Shown here in pieces: positions 60,501 through 64,000 of a stretch of DNA of 64,000 bases (positions are counted from its first letter, which is position 1; every line of letters begins with the position of its first letter). The DNA comes from Paenibacillus faecalis. Its GTDB lineage: Bacteria; Bacillota; Bacilli; Paenibacillales; Paenibacillaceae. The position numbers were made by a program, and so were the translations under genes. The notes under the pieces are model-generated. The model ran no database searches. It was not told where the DNA came from and worked only from the letters and a program-made list of their open reading frames with translations. The DNA is taken from contig NZ_LT985747.1 of NCBI RefSeq assembly GCF_900289175.1, forward strand, positions 4,054,268 to 4,118,267, read 5' to 3'.

Positions 60501-60598
60501 ACGGTACAGGCTTGAAAATCAAGAGCACACCTAATATGGGCACAACGGTAGAATTCATTATCCCCAAAAATGCAGCATCCTCATCACTGTACGCATAA
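57557..60598 (+). CDS. Multi-domain membrane sensor: 7TMR-DISM, degenerate kinase, receiver, LytS-type kinase
   Basis: A 1013-residue protein. An N-terminal helix and extracellular 7TMR-DISM-like beta domain (about 45-195) are followed by seven helices (about 200-405). Next is a HisKA/HATPase region (about 420-650) where the line FLTSSTRKIWNPLNK replaces the usual FLxxxSHELRTPLN, putting Arg434 at the phosphorylation site; its ATP boxes are also weak. A receiver domain (about 680-800) has VVDDDPSN and Asp729. The C-terminal part is a LytS/YehU-like kinase with RPHFLFNTLN (His820) and N box (TLVENAVRHG), G box (DDGVGM) and GIGLVNTNRRL. The first core is probably a regulatory pseudokinase. No response regulator gene is adjacent. 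Confidence 0.87.
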   Translation: MTDSKRNRWKYILILILLMILLTIFRLLWLAYHDPPPHPAAQNGLLDLRGYNLEDNPVINLDGEWDFYPEQLVSPQTLNSDAEGTRKIPKAADETSTRQFGTYHLKIVMNEHSDEVFSIRIPSTNTASALYINDQFKGGSGTVSDNKEDHVGKGNPYVVSFSVENNEIDIVLHISNFDTSYGIAVKNPIKFGSSEAMAKKQNFEHILLIGMVVILFLHSLYCVLIYVFIHRNKIFLIFAVGFLLPATDELITYNSSTMEWLHFNYEWSFKFKELIYLGAALFLVQIMSVLLTNFRSYRRLRWFVICYGISALLIVILPLRYLLQIDIIFFILYTISFLSVASLALKEYFQYNNESFFIAVVIIGTTSGILWGLIKELFDLEIPFYPFDYLCAILGLAVFWFKRFYRQSRQVAELVDELKRADQLKDDFLTSSTRKIWNPLNKMTTIAQTLYDRDNSSMTNKYKSDLKYIINIGRSMSFALNDLLDFTRLKEQMIQIHPKSINLHAVIASVFDMLKYSAEGNQTELTSAIPAHLPNVWADESRLVQIFFNILGSAMKCTYSGKIIVHAKVNDHMAVIYVQETGALMDKEAREKLKAACSEGFQDDEALELGLKVSERLIELHGGSLKLKSEAGLETQFIITLPLASKQEQPDNELEFSPAESTDKAKESKKENSVSSKTRHILVVDDDPSNLVMISRIFPSDQYRVATVTSGTEALKLLNAEEWDLFIIDVTMPFMSGYELTELIRERYSIIELPILLLTSRNYTEDINVGFTLGANDYVAKPINALELKSRSIALIHLKQSIIEKHYMESAWLQAQIRPHFLFNTLNAISSLSTIDSDRMDILLEKFGEYLYGSFKEENLKQVIPIENELNLVKSYLYIESERFGDRIQIKWEVDEHIDIEIPPLSIQTLVENAVRHGILNKGSSGTICIRIADNKEYTKIQIIDDGVGMEQEQISKIYDDSNTVGQGIGLVNTNRRLKRLYGTGLKIKSTPNMGTTVEFIIPKNAASSSLYA

Positions 60599-60614
60599 GG
60601 ATGACAAACGATTC

Positions 60615-60660
60615 GCAGGGGTGTCTTTAAGTGAGTCCTTGTGACTAGGGACACCCCTGC
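60615..60660. terminator. Hairpin after the hybrid kinase gene
   Basis: Perfect 11-bp stem gcaggggtgtc/gacacccctgc (60615-60625 with 60650-60660) 17 bases past the stop. The tail is A-rich rather than T-rich, so termination is likely but not canonical. Confidence 0.6.
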
Positions 60661-60777
60661 AAAATGTATAGATTATTCTCAGACGCTATATTACAATAAA
60701 TATAAGCAACAGGATCATTTTTCAATAAATAACCATTTGTTTTCATTAACCGAGCAGCAAGGGTGGTGAGATCAACA

Positions 60778-61890
60778 ATGAGCGAGGTTCAGTGGAAGGA
60801 TGACCGTCGTACCGTATGGAATCGCAAAATTTTGAATTTTTATTGGGCAGTCGTCCTTATTTCCCTGTTTGTGGAGCTTGCAACCTTGTTCATCGCGTCA
60901 CGCTATCAAACATTCGGTGAGGACAAAATCCTCGTTGAAACGATGATCCCCTTCACGCTTCAGCTTATCATTGTGGGAAGCTGTGAGTTTGTTATCCGAC
61001 AGTTGAAAAGAGAAAGTCCTTACCTCATAATCTTGACCGGCACTGCCCTCTCAACCATCTTGATCATTTTCAACGAAACGGTGGACGGAATTAAGTATTT
61101 GCTCCTGCTCCCCATGATTATATCCCTGTTCTTCGATAAACAGCGAAAACTCGTTTTTGCACTCGCTACCAATGCTATCGTTATTGCAGCATTCTATACA
61201 TTCAACCCGGAATTGCTTAAATTAGACAACACTTACGGATTGCTGTCTTATACATTGGTTATGCTGGGGGCTTTTTTTATTCTGTACAATCTCCTGAAAC
61301 GGGGAAAAGAAATTACCAATCACTTGAGCAAATCCATAAAATCGGAGCAAGATATGCTGATTCGTTCCGTAATCATGGACCGGCAGACGAAGTTTGATGC
61401 ACTGACCGATTTGTACAATCATAAAACGTTTCATGAGTATCTGGATCATCTGCTGATTCAAAGTGATAAGTATGAACTTTCACTGCAACTGGCGATCATC
61501 GACATCGATAATTTCAAACATGTAAACGATACATATGGACATGCTGTAGGGGATGTGATCCTGAGACGCGTATCCGGGGTGATAAAAGAATCGATATTGT
61601 CACCAGACGATATTACAGCAAGATATGGCGGGGAAGAATTCGCCGTCATTTTTACGGACAAGACCTTGGAGCAAGCGTACGGTACGATCGAACAGATCCG
61701 TACACAGATCGGAGCAAAGCGACACCCGGAAATGAACGACAAGACTGTGACGGTCAGCATTGGTCTTGCCTCTTACCGTTATGGTTCAGGCAAAGCCGCG
61801 ATTTTCTCGGAAGCCGATTCTTTGCTCTACGCAGCCAAACGCAGCGGCAAAAACCAGACCATCACAGAATTGCAAGATACAGCTGTGTAA
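60778..61890 (+). CDS. Membrane diguanylate cyclase (GGDEF)
   Basis: A 370-residue protein with about six helices (20-185) forming an unrecognised sensor, then a GGDEF domain with LAIIDIDNFKHVNDTYGHAVGD and ARYGGEEFAVIF, an intact active site. It should make c-di-GMP. The ATG at 60778 follows GGGTGGTGAGATC. Together with the GGDEF/HD-GYP and EAL genes it indicates active c-di-GMP signalling. Confidence 0.92.
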   Translation: MSEVQWKDDRRTVWNRKILNFYWAVVLISLFVELATLFIASRYQTFGEDKILVETMIPFTLQLIIVGSCEFVIRQLKRESPYLIILTGTALSTILIIFNETVDGIKYLLLLPMIISLFFDKQRKLVFALATNAIVIAAFYTFNPELLKLDNTYGLLSYTLVMLGAFFILYNLLKRGKEITNHLSKSIKSEQDMLIRSVIMDRQTKFDALTDLYNHKTFHEYLDHLLIQSDKYELSLQLAIIDIDNFKHVNDTYGHAVGDVILRRVSGVIKESILSPDDITARYGGEEFAVIFTDKTLEQAYGTIEQIRTQIGAKRHPEMNDKTVTVSIGLASYRYGSGKAAIFSEADSLLYAAKRSGKNQTITELQDTAV

Positions 61891-61938
61891 TCCGCAAGGT
61901 GACCCTCGACTTCAGAGGACATGCTTGCGGATTTTTTA
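61889..61938 (+). terminator. Terminator after the diguanylate cyclase gene
   Basis: Stem aatccgcaag/cttgcggatt (61889-61898 with 61924-61933) then six T; the stem overlaps the stop codon. Confidence 0.9.
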
Positions 61939-62011
61939 ACGTTGATCCCTCTGGTGCAACCATTTAAATGCAATTCCCGTCAAAAGAGATAATAGATTGA
62001 GGGGGGTTATC

Positions 62012-62506
62012 ATGAACAAAGGAATAATATTAATCGCTGCTTGTGCATGTGCTTTAAGTTTGTTGTTTGGCTTTCGTGTACCAGCAGCTTCTGCTCTGTC
62101 TTGCGCTGGACCGAAGCCTGTAACAGAGGAGATAGAGCGCTCTACAATAACGTTTAAAGGCACGCTCATATCCGAATCGTCCGATAGTTTAACTTTCCAA
62201 GTGTCTACCTGGTGGAAAGGAGACCCGTCACAAACAACGGTGACGCTAAAGGCCAACATATGGGTCGTATTTGAGCCAGGAAAAGAGTACATCGTATTTG
62301 CAGGCAAACAAAACGGGAAACTAACCCCTAATTTGTGTGGCAATACAGGTCCTTCCTCTATGGTGGATATGACAGACTTGGGTCCGGGAACGCCTGTTTT
62401 GCCTACCCCTGATCTAAAAAACACAGCTTTGGGAGCTACTCCCTTAGGAACGATCATCAGCACCATTCTAAGCTTACTTAACCTGTTCCACGGCAGATTG
62501 CTCTAA
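62012..62506 (+). CDS. Secreted NTR/TIMP-like domain protein
   Basis: A 164-residue exported protein. The signal peptide (IILIAACACALSLLFGF) ends before LSCAGPKPV, so a Cys becomes nearly N-terminal, as in netrin/TIMP-like (NTR) domains. The middle part has TFKGTLISES, FQVSTWWKGD and GKEYIVFAGKQNG with a second Cys (NLCGN). The C-terminus (about 140-164) is hydrophobic and could anchor it. Bacterial members are of unknown function. ATG at 62012 follows GAGGGGGGTTATC. Confidence 0.7.
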   Translation: MNKGIILIAACACALSLLFGFRVPAASALSCAGPKPVTEEIERSTITFKGTLISESSDSLTFQVSTWWKGDPSQTTVTLKANIWVVFEPGKEYIVFAGKQNGKLTPNLCGNTGPSSMVDMTDLGPGTPVLPTPDLKNTALGATPLGTIISTILSLLNLFHGRLL

Positions 62507-62566
62507 AAATGCATCTAGTCCTAAGCTTATGTCAATTTCAACAAACAATGAAATCGGGTAAACATT

Positions 62567-62598
62567 AAGGATTGGGTCAAACCAATCCTTCTTTCTTG
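62567..62598 (+). terminator. Terminator after the NTR-like gene
   Basis: Stem aaggattgg/ccaatcctt (62567-62575 with 62582-62590) followed by ctttctt. Confidence 0.85.
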
Positions 62599-62649
62599 CG
62601 TAGTAATAGTTGAAGAAATCACATTTTTAAATAATCAGGAGGTTTTCGC

Positions 62650-63087
62650 ATGAAGTTAGGAAGATGGCTCGGCATCATGCTTGTGCTTATACTGTTATCC
62701 GGTTGTTCCTTGGTGGAGGATGTGAACAATTCTTTGGATTACACAGAACAAACCGCCTCGTTTATAAACGAAGCGACTCAGTTTGCAGGAACGATTCCTG
62801 ATTTGGCCGAGCAAGCAGCTAACAATAGTAATGCCTTTCAACAACTGAATGAAGAACTGGACAACATGAAAGCCAGCATCTCTGAATTCACTGGGCTGGA
62901 AGCTCCGGCATTCGCTAGGGACATTCATGACCAGCTTGTAGGCTATAGCCAAACGCTCAGCCAGGAGATTGACAGCTATAAAGAACAAATCCAGAACGGC
63001 GTGACCGATTTTAGAAACACCGAAATATCCCAAACGCTGGATCAAATGCGGGAGAAGTTGGAACAGTTAAATAACTTAGCACCTTAA
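62650..63087 (+). CDS. DUF6376-type lipoprotein
   Basis: A 145-residue lipoprotein with lipobox LLSGCSLVEDVNNSLDY, the start typical of DUF6376 in Bacillales. The mature part is helical (long Gln/Glu-rich coils). Function unknown; it sits on the outer face of the membrane. ATG follows CAGGAGGTTTTCGC. Confidence 0.82.
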   Translation: MKLGRWLGIMLVLILLSGCSLVEDVNNSLDYTEQTASFINEATQFAGTIPDLAEQAANNSNAFQQLNEELDNMKASISEFTGLEAPAFARDIHDQLVGYSQTLSQEIDSYKEQIQNGVTDFRNTEISQTLDQMREKLEQLNNLAP

Positions 63088-63136
63088 GCCTTAAACGCTT
63101 GAAGCATTTCAATTTAGAAAGGTAATTTGAAGGTCA

Positions 63137-63185
63137 GAGGGCTTCACAACAAGCAAATAAGAATAGTGCTGAGCCCTCTTCTTCC
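63137..63185. terminator. Terminator between converging genes
   Basis: Stem agagggct/agccctct around 63137-63144 and 63172-63179, followed by tcttcttcc. Confidence 0.75.
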
Positions 63186-63193
63186 CCGATCCA

Positions 63194-63550
63194 TTAGTTC
63201 TTCTCGTAATAGAAACCGTTTAAAATAACCTGCTTGGTCTCAGACGTTACACTCTCGTAATCATTGTCCAAATTTACAACTTGCTCCCTTGGATATGGAT
63301 TGGGAGTCGGTACATAATAAAAATCCCCATATTCTGTAGCAACTCTTGCCGCAGGTCTAGTATTAGCTTTACGAAGAGCTTCTTTCTTCCACTCTGGTAA
63401 CTTGTCATCATCCGTTTGGGTGATGAGTTCATTTTGTTCGGTTATTTTACTGTTAGCCAAATTATTAATGATTACAATGGCTCCTGCTGAAGCAACAATG
63501 AGACTGAATACAATAATGATGGTTTTTATATGCCGCTTGTTCAAGCCCAC
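63194..63550 (-). CDS. Membrane-anchored protein of unknown function, 118 residues
   Basis: One N-terminal helix (TIIIVFSLIVASAGAIVII) and a hydrophilic outside part with PEWKKEALRKANTRPAARVAT and YYVPTPNPYPREQV. No family recognised. Start ATG at 63550 follows GGGGGAGGAGTGGGCTTG. It lies next to the second IS copy. Confidence 0.68.
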   Translation of the reverse strand: MGLNKRHIKTIIIVFSLIVASAGAIVIINNLANSKITEQNELITQTDDDKLPEWKKEALRKANTRPAARVATEYGDFYYVPTPNPYPREQVVNLDNDYESVTSETKQVILNGFYYEKN

Positions 63551-63638
63551 TCCTCCCCCTCATAATAACTCCATCAGAACCAGTTGCAACGAATCACAAC
63601 ATTTGCCTGCACTGTAATTTCATAGCTTAATTATACTA

Positions 63639-64000
63639 TTGAACTACCCCCACTTAACGCTCTTACGAGCTGTTTGAAGTGGGTGATTCCTAAGAACACC
63701 AGCGTAACCGCCAGTTATTGATTAGGCTATCCCCGTAGTTCCTACGGTTAGAAGCCTTATAGCTTCGTTTTTAAGATTTTGTCCTGCGTTAATATCTCTA
63801 TCGTGATGCGTGCCACAAGAAGGGCAATCCCACTCACGAAGGTTGAGATTCTTAACGTCTTTATTTTGGTAGCCACAGCACGAGCAAAGTTGACTGGAAG
63901 CAAATGTTTTGGATACAGCAACTACTTGTTTGCCATACCATTTTGCTTTGTACTCAAGTATGGTTCTAAATTGCGACCATGATGCTTCACTGATTGCTTT
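63639..64000 (-). mobile_element. Second copy of the IS200/IS605 element, right end only (cut by window edge)
   Basis: In reverse orientation this stretch matches the right end of the element at 34171-35898, with about two base differences in the visible 360 bases. The boundary is at 63639, after GTAGTTCAA. The right-end hairpin is kept. The rest of the element lies beyond the window. Confidence 0.93.
63722..64000 (-). CDS. tnpB: TnpB, C-terminal part (runs off the window)
   Basis: The last 92 residues of a TnpB nearly identical to the copy at 34664-35815. The zinc-finger cysteines and last RuvC Asp are present; the motif reads HDRDINAGQN where the other copy has HDRDMNAGQN. Whether the rest is intact cannot be seen. 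Confidence 0.9.
   Translation of the reverse strand, partial: KAISEASWSQFRTILEYKAKWYGKQVVAVSKTFASSQLCSCCGYQNKDVKNLNLREWDCPSCGTHHDRDINAGQNLKNEAIRLLTVGTTGIA

Noticed and set aside
1..64000. Search for tRNA, rRNA, prophage or CRISPR features
   Set aside because: No clear tRNA cloverleaf, rRNA stretch, phage structural gene run or spaced repeat array was seen by eye; a tRNA scan could still overturn this.

Overview
The window looks like a chromosomal segment of a Paenibacillus-type, endospore-forming Firmicute. The grounds are the strong GGAGG-type ribosome sites with frequent GTG/TTG starts, compact genes with classic hairpin-plus-T terminators, a Bacillus-type TPP riboswitch operon, families such as DUF4181, DUF5317, DUF6376 and YdjO, and several multi-domain signalling proteins. 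This is inferred from gene content only. No rRNA, tRNA or CRISPR array was seen.

Layout, left to right. 1-419 is the end of a neopullulanase-type GH13 enzyme. 623-10248, all on the minus strand, is a bacteriocin-type locus: response regulator, sensor kinase, three-gene LanFEG-like immunity ABC transporter, a decayed transposase, then an exporter, a class III lanthipeptide synthetase (LanKC) and a 40-residue precursor ending in a labionin signature. 10466-15535 holds a phosphodiesterase-like EEP protein, then a LacI regulator and a GH65 maltose phosphorylase preceded by a palindromic operator candidate. 15985-17520 is a WXG-headed RNase toxin with its CdiI-like immunity gene, followed by an EAL protein. 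19030-23319 is a TPP-riboswitch operon for import of a thiamine pyrimidine precursor plus a TatD-family hydrolase. XthA, small genes and a DUF4181 protein follow. 25113-30762 is a TAXI-type TRAP transporter set with a diaminopentanoate-dehydrogenase-like enzyme and a LysR regulator.

30905-36011 carries a nitroreductase, an M48-type membrane peptidase, CopZ and a complete IS200/IS605 element (tnpA, tnpB, predicted omega-RNA). 36012-43288 has DUF5317, a 33-residue peptide, a GGDEF/HD-GYP protein, a polytopic membrane protein and a UvrD helicase with a YdjO-like zinc ribbon. 43550-54583 is a run of efflux, redox, acyltransferase, serine-hydrolase, MATE and AraC genes. 54590-57302 contains a Fur-box-controlled 49-residue ORF, tiny genes, YdjO and a cold-shock gene with a long, hairpin-bearing leader. 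57557-63550 has a multi-domain histidine kinase whose first kinase core lacks its histidine, a diguanylate cyclase and small exported proteins. The right edge cuts through a second, near-identical copy of the IS200/IS605 element in reverse orientation.

The strongest candidate for an undescribed system is the class III lanthipeptide locus, because its precursor gene is easily missed. Secondary candidates are the UvrD-YdjO fusion, the Fur-controlled small protein, the csp leader hairpin and the hybrid sensor with a degenerate kinase core. Functions are family assignments by eye; no database search was possible.
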